Assembly: GCA_027576995.1 (NCBI GenBank)
Contig: JANBQC010000197.1
Span: forward strand, 1-43,812
DNA from: Dimargaris cristalligena
Lineage: Eukaryota > Kickxellomycota > Dimargaritomycetes > Dimargaritales > Dimargaritaceae
Reading direction: 5' to 3'
DNA: 43,812 nucleotides
In this document: positions 10,332 to 22,900 of the stretch, piece after piece
How positions within the stretch are numbered: the stretch's first letter is position 1
Layout of the letters: every line of letters begins with the position of its first letter
The notes under the pieces: generated by a model
The model's input: only the letters and a program-made list of their open reading frames with translations
What the model was told of the DNA's origin: nothing
Databases searched by the model: none
Translations under genes and position numbers: made by a program

Positions 10332-11412
10332 TTCGGTTGACATTAAATTTATATTTATTCTCCCGCATTTTTTTTAGGTTTATTGCGATTCTTATGACAA
10401 TGTCATTTGTAAAAGCCCACTCGAGCCCGAGGGCCTGGTTTGCTCCCGGTTGTTGGATTCAACACCTTCCTCGTCCTTGGTTTTAATCTTTTCCATTGGC
10501 TCTCACACAGTTAGAATCCATTATTAGAGCTACTACTAATATTTTTATTTAGAAAGCGGAAAGGCTTGGGTCGAAATATGCTGTACATCCCCAATAAACA
10601 CCTACTTGGGAATTATTCCCCTCTTCAAATCCTCACTTCCGTCGAATCTAGGATATCAGGAAGTCGAGTCGATTGCCCATTCGTTGATTTACAGGTGCAT
10701 CGATGGGATGGTGGAAAAGGTGGCTATGGCACTAGCTCGTTACTTTACTGTTACAATCAGAGTTCACCCCTTCCCCCATTAACTCTACTTGAATCCTAAA
10801 AATAGATGTTTAGGCAGACTGGCTCACTCGATATGCATGGAATACTTGGCTGCTTTTGAACCATTGGTGTTGAGCGCAAACGTCTGTGTTATTCACCAGT
10901 ACTAAGCCCAGGCCCAGGTCCAGAGGGATGCCACTGGAAATCCTAATTGGCCTGGCTGAGCGCCTCTGAATGTAGTAACTGACGATATATGTATGCGGGT
11001 GGATATGTATGTATCCAAGCTGGGCAGCTGACTTGGTATGTACATGGGGGGAAGGATATACAGCATCGCTTCCACCTGGTGGGCCCAAACATTTAGCCGG
11101 GCCCCCAGGGGGTCAACGAATTCATAGCCTAGTTGCGGGTGAGGGGAAGGAAAGTGGGGAGGACATGACAACATTAGAGTGTTTAATGGCGTAGGGGGAG
11201 GGGGACTAATTGAGTTGGCTTCGAATCTGCCAGTGGTGAAGGTAAATTAATCAAAGGGGGGGCTAGTAATAGACCATAGAGATAAAGCAGTAACTGTACT
11301 AGTGTTGCATAATTGGGTGACCCCAGCATGAAAAAGGCCTCCGCAGCTTTTCGGAATTTTAAACCCAAACACTCTTAACGTAAATAATGGGTTCTCCCAG
11401 ATAAGACATCCG

Positions 11413-11607
11413 AGATCCATCGCCAGGGTAGGCGGCGGTCTAAGGGGTGTAGGTTTCTATTAATACACCCCTCCATTTGTTTTGGTTCGGAGGATCTGTT
11501 CCATTTCCCAATATTTCGAGAGACGAATGGCCACCCCACCCCCCAATTCCCAAATCGGCCAGGAAACCCGTTGAGGGTGTAAAATAACCGACTTATTCTC
11601 CACACCC
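11413..11607. ncRNA. Candidate structured RNA or hairpin cluster (strand unknown)
   Basis: A 6-bp closing stem (11413-11418 with 11492-11497) encloses two hairpins: 11421-11424 with 11431-11434, and a perfect 9-bp stem 11443-11451 with 11464-11472. About 80 bases on, a hairpin of 6 + 5 bp (11575-11580 with 11602-11607; 11583-11587 with 11593-11597) follows. All pairs are Watson-Crick. No known RNA family was recognised and no Pol III box is convincing. A 9-bp stem alone is expected about twice by chance in this much spacer, so the clustering is the evidence. Confidence 0.25.
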
Positions 11608-12213
11608 AAGAGTGCCATGACTCACACAACCCATCAGCTCTGTCGCACGGAAACCGGTGGAATACGTCTGACCAGCTCACACCCATTTGGCCACTTGGGC
11701 CTCCGCAGTGTGGACCTGGCTGACTTTGCGTTAGCCACCGAAGTTCCTCACCTTCTGGGAAGGGGATACACAGCCATGCATGGCGAACGTACAGCTGACT
11801 GAATTCGAATAAAAATTGTCCCGACGACGTAAACAATACTGCCAACTGGCGTCGAACCCACTGAGGTCGGGATGGGAGATCAATGTAGTGGCGGTGGAGG
11901 GGTGTGTGAGGACGGATGCCGGGAGGCCGTTTAACCACCCAAACGGATGGGTTGTGTGGGGGGAATGGGAGATGGGGAGGGCTTGGCCAGGTTTTTTTTA
12001 CACCGCGGTCTATAGAATGTCCGAATTATAATTATTATTGACGGCCAGGGGGAAGACTATACTGTTGCTGTATTTTTGGACCAATGAACGACTAGTTTAC
12101 TCCTACTTACCTACCCAAATCCCAGTAGGAAAGCGATAGGAGAGGGGGGTATGCGAGCCCAAAGTGTAGCGCATACTGAAAATGAATAACCCGACTCTGA
12201 GATTAAATTCATC

Positions 12214-12221
12214 TATAAATA
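12214..12221 (+). promoter_or_regulatory. TATA box upstream of the glycine-rich protein gene
   Basis: TATAAATA followed by CC, about 430 bases before the start codon, which implies a long or spliced leader. The same 10-mer occurs upstream of the small secreted protein gene (34828-34837). Confidence 0.4.
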
Positions 12222-12653
12222 CCTATCAAGTCGGCACCGAATGGAGGAAATTTAAGCCCAGTGCCCTCTTTTATCTTATCCCTTTACGACTCTCCCAATC
12301 CTCTTGATGACCTTCGGTGGATATTGCTACATCAGCAATCCTCAATACACCTCCTCATATCCCTACGCAATTCTTACGACTCTAACTACCGATCCCTAAT
12401 CGGAAATCTCCCTTTAAAAAAACCTCATTAAACCCTTTCTAAAAATATATATATTCGGCTACATTTGTTTATTGTACACATCGGCCTTTGAATTCATTAG
12501 CCCCTCATTTTTTTACGATCAAGAGCGCCCTGTTTCCCGATCATCTTCGGAATTTAGGCATTTATTTTTTATTCAACAAAAAAGTCCTTGACGGATTTTA
12601 GATAGTTTTTGGGAATTTTCCTGTTCATCCTCCTTCCTCAGTAAAGCTTCAGT

Positions 12654-14694
12654 ATGAAGGTCAACGTTGCGATTATAACTCTTATGGCCACGGCCATGGC
12701 TTCGCAAGCTCTTGCCGCTCCCTCGCCCGCTGCTCCCCTTGCGCCCCGCTACGACGTGACCCCCGCCCCTCAGTACACCACCAGCGGAAGTGGTAGTGGT
12801 AATGGAGGCGATGGCGGTGACGGTGGCAACGGCGGCAAGACTACTACCGGCTGGAGCTCAGGTCATGGATCGGGTTCCGGTTCCGGCTTTGGTAACGGTG
12901 GAGACGGCGGTGACGGTGGCAATGGCGGCAATGGAGGAAAGTCTACCAGTTGGGGCTCTGGATCCGGCTCCGGTAATGGCGGAGACGGCGGTGATGGCGG
13001 CAATGGTGGCAACGGCGGCAAAACTACCACCGGCTGGGGCTCTGGATCCGGCTCCGGTAATGGTGGCAACGGCGGCAAGACCTCTGGATGGACTTCCGGC
13101 CATGGCTCCGGCTCTGGTAATGGTGGAGACGGCGGTGACGGTGGTAATGGCGGCAACGGTGGAAAGACCTCCGGATGGGGCTCTAGCTCNNNNNNNNNNN
13201 NNNNNNNNNNNNNNNNNNNNNNNNNNNNNNNNNNNNNNNNNNNNNNNNNNNNNNNNNNNNNNNNNNNNNNNNNNNNNNNNNNNNNNNNNNNNNNNNNNNN
13301 NNNNNNNNNNNNNNNNNNNNNNNNNNNNNNNNNNNNNNNNNNNNNNNNNNNNNNNNNNNNNNNNNNNNNNNNNNNNNNNNNNNNNNNNNNNNNNNNNNNN
13401 NNNNNNNNNNNNNNNNNNNNNNNNNNNNNNNNNNNNNNNNNNNNNNNNNNNNNNNNNNNNNNNNNNNNNNNNNNNNNNNNNNNNNNNNNNNNNNNNNNNN
13501 NNNNNNNNNNNNNNNNNNNNNNNNNNNNNNNNNNNNNNNNNNNNNNNNNNNNNNNNNNNNNNNNNNNNNNNNNNNNNNNNNNNNNNNNNNNNNNNNNNNN
13601 NNNNNNNNNNNNNNNNNNNNNNNTCTGGATGGACTTCAGGCCATGGCTCCGGCTCTGGTAATGGTGGAGACGGCGGTGACGGTGGCAATGGCGGTAAAAC
13701 TACCACCGGCTGGGGCTCTGGTCACGGATCCGGCTCTGGTAATGGCGGAGACGGTGGTGACGGCGGCAATGGCGGAAATGGAAGCAAAACCTCTGGATGG
13801 AGCTCTAGCTGGGGATCTAGCTGGAGTTCTGGTCACGGATCCGGCTCGGGCAATGGTGGAGACGGCGGCAATGGCGGAAATGGAGGCAGGACTTCAGGCT
13901 GGGGATCTAGCTGGGGTTCTGGTCACGGATCCGGCTCTGGTAATGGTGGAGACGGTGGTGACGGTGGCAATGGCGGAAACGGTGGCAAGACCACCGGCTG
14001 GGGCTCTAGCTCGGGCCACGGATCAGCATCCGGTAACGGCGGTGATGGTGGCGACGGCGGCAATGGCGGCAAGTCTTCAGGCTGGGGATCAGGTCACGGA
14101 TCCGGCTCTGGTAATGGCGGAGACGGAGGTGACGGCGGCAATGGTGGCAACGGTGGAAAGACCACTGGCTGGGGATCCGGCTCCGGTAATGGAGGAGACG
14201 GTGGTGACGGCGGCAATGGTGGCAACGGAGGAAATGCCACCGGTTGGACCCGCGGATCTAGCATCGTTTCCGGCAGCGGAGGAAATGGCGGCAACGGAGG
14301 TAACGGTGGCAATGGTGGAAACAGCTGGGGCCGCGGCTCCGGTGGTAACGGTGGGGATGGTGGTAATGGCGGCAACGGTGGAAACAGCTGGAGCCGCGGT
14401 GAGAACAGCCATGTTTGGGGCAACAGCTTTCATTTCGGAGGGGGCAACGGAGGCAATGGTGGTAATGGCGGCAACGGCGGTGATGGCCGCGGCAGTGGAT
14501 CCGGAGGTAATGGTGGCAGCGGCGGTAATGGTGGCAATGCCGGTAGCGGATCGGGCTGGGGCCGTAACAGTGGCCGCGGATGGGACTGGGGATCCAGCTC
14601 CGGCGGAGGCGACGGCGGTGATGGCGGCGACGGTGGTAACGGCGGTGACAGCTTCGGCCGCGGATCCGGTGGCTGGGGCGGTCCCGGATACTAA
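12654..14694 (+). CDS. Secreted glycine-rich repeat protein, (GGX)n type, interrupted by an assembly gap
   Basis: The start at 12654 gives a signal peptide (MKVNVAIITLMATAMASQALA) and a short Pro/Ala linker. After that, nearly the whole protein is repeats alternating GNGGDGGDGGNGGNGG blocks with Ser/Trp/His spacers such as WGSGHGSGSG. 178 residues are visible before the N run (13190-13623) and 356 after it, ending GGWGGPGY at a TAA (14692-14694). No cysteine is visible. GGX runs of this kind form polyglycine-II helical bundles in springtail antifreeze proteins and some phage adhesins; structural glycine-rich wall proteins are the other analogy. Function is unknown: wall or matrix, adhesion or ice binding. 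The N run shifts the frame by one base, so its stated length cannot be right if the gene is intact. AATAAA at 15201-15206 is the first clear signal, about 507 bases downstream. Confidence 0.85.
13190..13623. other. Assembly gap (434 N) inside the glycine-rich repeat
   Basis: The gap lies in the repeat array, where short reads collapse. 536 coding bases precede it, so an intact frame needs a gap length of 3n+1; 434 is 3n+2. The gap is therefore an estimate, and the true repeat number is unknown. Confidence 0.95.
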
Positions 14695-15200
14695 TCACTT
14701 TCTTGAGGCGGATATCAACCTCGGTAAGGGAATCCCCCAGCGAAATAGTTACATCAACGGAAACACAAAAACGGCCCCGCAACTTCTCTTAAAAACGGTC
14801 CAACCACCGTTCCGCACTTCCTTTGGCTATACCTACACGGAACAATTTCCAGAAATAGCCCTCGTCGTTGACCTTGTTGATAATTATTATCCACCTCTCC
14901 TTCGACCACTAGTCGACATTGCTAGCCCTTTCCCTGCTCGGCTTAACGCGGCCTACCCTCACCGACGGTCGCTTGCTTTCACGCCTGCTTCGAAAAACTT
15001 TCACTTTATTACCACGTATTAGATGCATCCAGTCGGCTCATTTGCTTTTAGCGCTCAACCTGGTCCTTCCCATTATTTTCACATAATCCAATCGCTCTTT
15101 TTCGAACTCAATTGTCTATTTTGGATTTGTCTCGCTAATAACATGTCATTAACTAAAATTCTTGATGCCGATTACACGATTCCATATCAGCTTTCAATTC

Positions 15201-15206
15201 AATAAA
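15201..15206 (+). terminator. Possible polyadenylation signal, glycine-rich protein gene
   Basis: AATAAA 507 bases after the stop codon. The distance is long, so the assignment is tentative. Confidence 0.3.
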
Positions 15207-16183
15207 ACTGTTCTTCTTTACCAAGCCCTAGCAGTTGTATAGCTAATTGGACACTTTCGGTTTAATTTGTATTTGGGATTGAACCGAAGTATGGCAGCAC
15301 TTTCGTGACTGGATTAACGGCGCTTTATTTTGTCACGTTGGTCCAAGTGCCTAGTCAAAGCAAAACAGTTAAGTTTAAGGTAGATGTGAGGCGGTAGCAC
15401 TTAGCAACAGGTATACCAGGGTTTAGTAAGCTGAGACTTCCCACTGTCATGTGGAATGTATAGTAAGGTATTATGCTGGGGGCTAGGCTAGTTTGTCAGA
15501 GTCAGGGGTATACCCATTAAATAGATTCGCTCATTTACTAGGGCGTTGGGTAATCAACCTATTCCTTTGCAGGGTGTTGGTAGCCCATACGACTCCAATA
15601 TGATCTATACCGAATACGCAGTTACAACTGTTGTCTATCCACCCCCCAATAAACTCATAGCGATGACTACTCTACCCATGGTTGTATATCGCAGTCCTTG
15701 CCTTGGCATATTGCAACTAGCTAGCTACTTGTCGATAATAGATCTGCTACCGCCAATTCAGCCGAATTGTGGGTATGCTTGCCCCTATTAAACTGACCAG
15801 TTAACCTGTCATCTCTTGACTTTCTACCAATTCATCCGATTGGTCGTTTTAGTATGGCGTGTATTTGAGAGCATATTTTTTCTGGTGGTGGTGGGCCACA
15901 GAGTGGTGCTATGTGTGGCTGTTACGGGTCCATTCGGAAAATGACGCACTGTCAGCGAACACCTCCGCTTTTTCGTATTCCGCCACTCGACTATATTAGT
16001 ACAAAACTATGAAACCTAGATCTCCCCTATTTTAAAAGGTATTCATCATATGACACTTTACAAACCTAATGCCCGGCTATCAGCAGTACAATATACAAGG
16101 ACGGGATTATCTTGTTCAAACGTACTATCCACCTAAATTGGGGATAAGGCAGTGTACTTGATGTAATAGCTTATTCCTAATAC

Positions 16184-16256
16184 ATATGGGAGAAGTTCAA
16201 CCAAGCTGTGCAACGAAAAATCCGTTGGATGAAGTGAATATCACTGGTTAAAAATA
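16184..16256. repeat. Dispersed 73-bp repeat, copy 1
   Basis: Aligns without gaps to 43740-43812: 61 of 73 bases match by hand count, with identical first 16 bases and nearly identical last 10. The copies are 27.5 kb apart in the same orientation. No coding capacity is apparent. Confidence 0.75.
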
Positions 16257-16979
16257 AATATCCCGTATATTACCCCATACATGTATCATTTAAAACCTTA
16301 TACAGCTGGGCCGCATTTCACCCATATGGATGTGAGCAACCAATGAAGGCTCGGATACTTTCCATTGATACTCACCAAGTCCAGCTTGGTATATATTAGT
16401 AACCCCAGACTAATACTGATTTGGCCAAATAAGTGCAACCTTGGTGTACCTGTCTACCTACCGTACAAAACTATAACTATAACTGTTGATTGAGGCGCAG
16501 GTGACGATTATAATCCATATGACATGGAGACTGTATACCATGGATCCTTTTGGGTCTATCATTCGTCATTTCTGACCAACGTGATGGCTGGATTCACAAA
16601 CAAAAATACAATAGTATTGGTCAAATCGGTCGTCAATTTGGCATATATTTTTTTGACTGGGCAAGAATGTGAAAAAATAAATAAAGGGGGACTCAGGCAA
16701 GAAATATGGTGTGAAACTATTCCGCCAAGTGGAGACACCTACCAACACTACTTTATCCCTCTCTCTCTCCCTCCCTCCCCACTTTCACCCCCACTTTTCT
16801 CCCAATTTGGTTTATAAAATAATTTTATTTATTACGAAATATCCAGGAAATATAATGGTAACAGTCCAAAATAAATGATTTTTGAAACAGGGTGGCAATG
16901 GGTCACTGGCACCAGAGGATCGCCGGAAACGGCAATGAAACAAGATGGTATTCGTTGTCACAGGTCCAGCCATTTTTTC

Positions 16980-16995
16980 GAGAGAGAGAGAGAGA
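16980..16995. repeat. GA dinucleotide microsatellite
   Basis: Uninterrupted GA repeat, 16 bases. Confidence 0.85.
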
Positions 16996-19900
16996 GAATC
17001 GGGTTCATAATATTGAAGGGATGTGGAGACGGGTGTTGTGGATATTAGAGTAGTGAATATGCGTGTGGGTGTGGGCACATACCTGGCGCGCTAGGTATGT
17101 GCCCTCTTTGAATAGAGTAGTGTTGGAAGTAGCCTGGGGCCCTGCCGGATTCACAGGTACGAAAAATATATATACATAATAACCTGACCTAAATAGTTTG
17201 AAGGCTAGGGGTGTTTTGACTGTAGGGAAATTCTTGACCAAATGGGCGAAGAATAATGTGAATCTAGAGCACGCTGACTAAAGTACACTAACTTGACTGC
17301 CCATTATGGGCAATTGCTACGTGACGCATACGGAACTACGTGTAATTGACTAGGGTGATGAGTGGCACACTAGGGGATTAGATGTTCCGATACTCACCAA
17401 GTAAATACTATGTGGGACTAGGCCAGTCAGCCCTTGCGAACGTTACTGATAGGCACTCAATGATTAGCTCCCAATGCGAACTTAAAACATTGCCTTCCAG
17501 TTATTGAGGGCAACTGAGGGGTAGTGGTGGGGGGAGACAACGCCAATTCATCCGGCTGTCAGTGGATGTACTTGAATAGTAGAATATACTGACACGCGGG
17601 GAATGGCATGGATAGATAACACGGGAACTGTTAGGCGGGCGAGGGGAGAGTGTCCATCGGCATTCCCACCACCTGGTATGCCCTGATGACCCCCCAAATT
17701 AACGACCGGCACTTGTGCATACCTCTACTCGGAACTAACAAATGCCCTTAAAGGGGCGCCCTCTCGTTTACGTTTCGTATTTTTATTTTATTTTATATCC
17801 ACATTGATCCAACTCGGAGGTGTCTTGGCCTCGATGGGCGGTGGCTTCGATTGAGAGAGGGTTATACTCCAATGGTATTCACATCCCCACGAACCTGAGG
17901 AGGATAGCCGGATGGCGGCCGAGGGACGCGTGGATTTCTAGCGCTAAAGTTATTTGGAGGTCAAGGCGATGTTATTCCAAATCATGGGATACGCACTAGA
18001 TGGACGATAATCTGGTTGATAATAATAATGTAGCGCACACTCAGACCAACTGTATACTCAAGGTGGAGTTAAAACGTTTAGTGTCATTAGCAGCTTTAGT
18101 GGTTTGGCTTCGACGATCTCGCACTCCCCACCCCTCACCTCCACCTCTCTTCCCTCCAAATATAGCTTTAACACTGTGTTGTCGGATTACTAAATAAAAG
18201 GGATATGGGGAGTTAAGTGAAAATGGGGCTAGTACGGTCCTCAGGTCTGGGAATATACAACCTGCCCATCCATGTACCATAATGAAGCCCGCGTTTACAT
18301 CCGGGCAAGGCACACGACAGGGGCATGGGTGAAATCGAAAACTACGCGATGTGCTTGTGTGTATGTGTGTGACGGAAAATGTACCAACAATGCGGCAGCT
18401 ACGCCAAAACCCAAGGGAAATTACATCAAAGTAAATTGAGGTAACGGGGGGAGGGCAGGATGTGAGAGGGCATCAATTGGCTGGCTATTGAAGGAGGAAC
18501 CAATCAACGCCGTTAACTGCGAAGTGTGGTGGAGGAGGATCGGCCAGCCATTGTGGAGGAGTGGGTGGTGGGAATGGGTTCTAAAGAGAATATACATACT
18601 AGAATGAACCTCCTAGTGGATTCTGAAGCGGCAAAGGGTAACCGAGAGAGAGGAGGGGGGGTTGAAACCCCGAAATTGCTAGAATGTGTGGTGTAAGTTA
18701 CTTTAACAGACAGCGTGAATGGCAGCTAATAGTGATTTTAAGGGATACCCTAATAGAAGACCATGTTCCACCCCGATATTATGACGCAGTGAATTGAGCA
18801 GAAAAAAGGGGTGGTGTAGGCTGGCTTCTTCCGTTGAGAGCCATGATTGACAGTGCTAATAGTTACATTGACCCGATCAGAAAATACATAAATACCGGCT
18901 GACTCATATGAAATTGAATTTTCTTTGCAATATTTTGATTGAGAAGTGATGGAAGATGGTCACCCCAATATCTCGGGGCCGATTGGCGTAGATTAGTGGG
19001 AATGGAGGGGGGAGAACGCTACCCAGTTGTAGGGTTAGACGGCCCATATGGGTGGGTCTATAGCAATATCATCTTCCCCCGCATGACTCTCCAGCTTCCC
19101 CCATTCAACGCCAGGCTCTAGGACTAGCCGTGGCTCTCTGCATTCCCTGATCAACCGAAAAAGGGACCCTTCGGGTTGCATGGGATTACTTGTTAATTTT
19201 CGAGGAACCGGGGAAGAGAAGAAGGGGGGTTGGGAAGAGAGAGTGAGAGAGAGAGAGGGGGGTGGGAGGTAAATCTGCACAGCCAAATAGGTATAATGGA
19301 TAACCCCTCGGCCGGGGCATGCATAGTGCTGCAGGTTCTTTAAAGTGTGTGTATGTATGTTAAGGAGGAAAGGTGATAAAAGAGGGAGATGGGATGAGAC
19401 GGGGTTTAGACACCGCCTAAATCTCGCCCAAGCTCGGCAGATGATGGTTTAATCGGGAGGGGACAGTTAATTTTATTGCAGGCTGATTCGCGTAACAACC
19501 CCTTCTTCCCTCCCCTACCTCCACCCCCTTCATTATCGGCAACTCACATGTACGCACCAGCGTATGCAAAGCTTGGCAGTGAGCCCACTGAAGATTTTAG
19601 CCGTCATCGCCCCTACTTTCCCGCATCTGCTATCCCTGTTGCGCAGTTGTATACCTCCTCCTGGCCCCACCCTTGCCGTGCAGCTAGAGGGGGAGCCAAC
19701 CCAGTGTCAACCTGGGTTTACAAAAATAAAAATAATCATGGGGATTCCCATTCCCTCTTATTATTAGTTTACCCGCTCTATGGATATATCGTAGTTTCCA
19801 CTAACCCATACCTATACCCCCTCCCCACACACCCAGCGCATTGCTTAGGGGAGCGGGTCAGCCGGGAGTACCCTACTGCCCGTTAATCAGTCCACTCATG

Positions 19901-22900
19901 GGCACCTAAACAGCGACAGAGTCAAGGGTGTATTATTATGGACCGCGATCGTAGTTGGCATTCCAAGCCTCTATTTGTGGTGGTGGGAATGGGGCTGAAG
20001 CGGTGGGCAACAAGCGGAATTGACGGGTCTGTTCAAAGTGAAGTTCCATCACCCAATATGGCAACATGGAGGGGGAGACCTATTCCACAATATGCTATAT
20101 AAATGGAAGGTGGCTCGGGTTGCCCCTCTAATTATGGTTATTGCGTAGAATCCGGTAATTATACTGATACGAAACTATTTGTTTTTACGAAACCTCGGAT
20201 GCTGTTTGACGATCGTCATTGAGCGGACGAGCTCACTGCTACATTTGCATACGTTTACCAAAACTAACTCAACGCCCTGTTTTCGCTTCCCCTATTAGAA
20301 AGCCGGAGAAATTCGGCTTCTCGATTAAGCTATACTCAGGGGCCTATGGGCCATTGGGGCTCGGTTCGGAATACCCAAATTGTATTATGAACCCTCTACT
20401 GGGTTACTCCTTTCCCTAATTAATATTATTCCTTCTGAGGCATCGCCTGGGTAATCGTGATGAAAAGGGGATGGTTACTTGGGCGGGTATTCCCCAAATA
20501 GATAGGCGATGGGAGTGGGGGGGGTGTTCTCTCCCTGCCGATTAGCCCCTGCCTCAGTTGCCGACCCTCCCCCCTTCTCCCTCCCAACCGCATTTTTCAT
20601 GTATCTTTATAAAGGCGAAGGGAAAAGCCATCTGATTGGGTTGGTTCGAATTAAGATGCTTTGCCTTACTGGGATTCCAACTCCAATCGATGTTAAGGGA
20701 TGTGGAGGGGAGGAGAAAGAGAGAGGCGGTTTATTGTGGTTGTTGTTGTGATTATGGTAAGGGAGGTTGGCACTGGCGGTAGAGGAGGTTTACTGTGTCG
20801 TTGCTTTGATTGGAACGGTAGACCCAAAATGGCCAATGGTTTAAGATGAACAGCTGTTTCACTGTGAGTTCCCCCCTCCCCTGGCAACACTCCAAGGCCA
20901 ATCCCCAAAACCGGTAACACTGCGAACTGAGCCTCAAAGGGAATATGGGGGCCGGGTCTATTATATTTATATAGCGCACTAGCCATCATCGATTGTACTC
21001 GTGCTCCGCCACTCCCTCCCTCCCGCTCATGGAAGTAGCAGAAACGGACATAAACGTGTCATTATGCCATGATTCAGTCAATGGTAGTGGACGAGTGTAG
21101 CAGAAGGGTTTCCCCGCCTCAGGTCGGTGTGGTACTTTACTAGTGGCAGATTTGTTATGTGAGAGAGTATACACATGTGTTGAGTAACAACGATTCGTCG
21201 GCACGGGTGTAAGCATAAAATTACTATTACGAGTTACAGTTAATGGGGAAATACTAGGAGGGCCGTATACATTGAGGGACTACACCAAGGGGCTTCTCCA
21301 CTGGGTACTGTACGATTTGCCCTCCCCCTCGTAAACGTAGCAGGGTGGTCAGTGTTGGCGCCAAATAAACCAAATCAAAGCAGCGTACAGTGTGTCATTG
21401 AAGATAAGGGGAGAAAAGGGGGGGGAAGGGCAAAGCCGGGAGTAGGTTTCGCTTAATAGTTGAAAGGTAGCAACTGAATACGGAGAATTGTAGTGACAGG
21501 ACAATGGCCAGGCCATTCGAGTAGTGCGGTGACATATTTTGCTGTAGAGGGAGGGGGGTACAAGGTATAATCTCACTACCATCGCCGTAATTCCCCCCTC
21601 CCCTCCCCACCCACTTTCCTCTGGCCCCATTCTACCACGACTGGGTGGCTTCTTTCCCTCACCCGTAATTTTCCCTCTCCTCCCCCTTTATCCGCGCTCT
21701 GGGGGGCTGGGATAGCTCCTCTATATTGGTATTCTCAGTCATCCACAGTTTCCGCTGTCCCCTGACCCTTAAGCAGCCCCCATGGGGCCAATCAACAAAC
21801 GAGAGAGGGTCATTCAGTATGGCCCAGTTGGGAAAATAAAACATACCCACCAAGACTCCTACATCCCTCTAGACGAAGTAGAAACATATATAGAACTAAG
21901 CATGTTGGCAATTAAGTGCTGGCTTCAGGGGGAAAGGGGTTGACCAGGGAGACCAACGGCTCTACGGAAGTGAAGGGTGGGGATAGCTAGAATGTGGCCA
22001 ATAAATATAAATGTATAAAGACCTAAGGCTGAAATCAGTGTAGAAGAGAAGTCATTGGGAGATTTTATAGAGAGATCAACTACCGGAGAGAATGGACGAG
22101 AGGGATATGTGATCTCCCCCCCCTTAATATAGGCGGGTAACCGAATGGCTGGGCGGGAAGGAATGGCGGGGCAATAGATGGATAAGCGGTCGCGGCCAAT
22201 ATAGCCTAATTCTACTTGTAGTGACGGAGGGGATGGGCCGTCGTCGGGTGGAGAATGCGGGAGACTGTCTTCTGCATGCCGGTGGGTGTTACACACAGTT
22301 CTGCGGATAGAATGCCCGACCCGATGGAACTGTGCCGGAAGAGGGGTGTGTGAGAGGATGGGGCGACTGAGTGATAGGCAGGAGGAGAACGAGGAATAAG
22401 AGGAGGGAAGGGAGGGGGTCCTAAGCCAACGAAATCCCTAACTAGAAAAATCCACCGTGGCTACCAGTGGGGTGACTACAAAAATCGAGGCGGGGGATGC
22501 CTAATCTCACCCACTGTGTGTGTGTCGCTGCACCCCTTCTCCAGCTCCCCTCCCCCCTTTGAGTCGCGATTTATCACGCTGTCCTTGGGCTTCCCCCCGT
22601 TTACAACGGTTATCGTTTATATATAGTTTTTAATTTATGGTTTGTTTTGGGAACGACCCACACTCGCACTGCTCAGTCCACCAATAATGTCGACGGATAA
22701 AGACACAGAGGTGAAAGGGCCGATCCTTTCTTTTCCTCGTCTCCTTTCTCCAACCTGCTATTAAGCCGATACGGTTAGGTATGCAGGAACCCGATTTTGG
22801 CAATGCCAAACCAAATAAAAAGCGGCCGGGTCGATCACTTTCGCCGTGGTTAATTTATATGGCAAGCAGAAAAAAGTGGGTAATAATCGCCAGGTGCGAA

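Larger units (their letters stand above)
10332..12653. other. Spacer upstream of the glycine-rich protein gene
   Basis: No supportable protein gene. A 187-codon open frame on the minus strand (11375-11938) has an unnatural composition (many Trp and Arg) and no family resemblance. The interval 11413-11607 contains clustered perfect stem-loops, listed separately. AATAAA at 10593-10598 may serve the upstream gene. A TATA box is at 12214-12221. Confidence 0.5.

Noticed and set aside
10319..10488. Fourth exon for the spermidine-synthase-like gene (donor GTCAGT, acceptor TTTAG at about 10377)
   Set aside because: The stop at 10329-10331 gives a natural C-terminus (IIPVDAWSVY), while the alternative exon adds about 36 residues of unconvincing sequence.
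11375..11938. 187-codon open frame on the minus strand
   Set aside because: No domain and an unusual excess of Trp, Arg and Pro. It overlaps a cluster of perfect hairpins, so an RNA structure is the better explanation.
12100..12130. U1 snRNA start (CTTACCT)
   Set aside because: The sequence after the heptamer does not follow U1, and no Sm site or U1 stem-loops were found.
13643..15022. 459-codon + strand frame (Met/Val/Ala-rich) through the glycine-rich gene
   Set aside because: A +1-frame shadow of the GGN/GGD repeat; the Gly frame has a signal peptide and a proper stop.
15230..15330. Possible minus-strand tRNA (box B-like GGTTCAATCC)
   Set aside because: No matching acceptor stem and no D-arm; the T-stem has a mismatch.
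17298..17312. Hairpin TGCCCA-TTA-TGGGCA as a regulatory site or miniature element
   Set aside because: A single 6-bp hairpin is common by chance and no flanking inverted ends or duplication were seen.
19476..19886. 136-codon + strand frame
   Set aside because: Composition follows C-rich low-complexity DNA, with no domain, no splice support and no promoter context.
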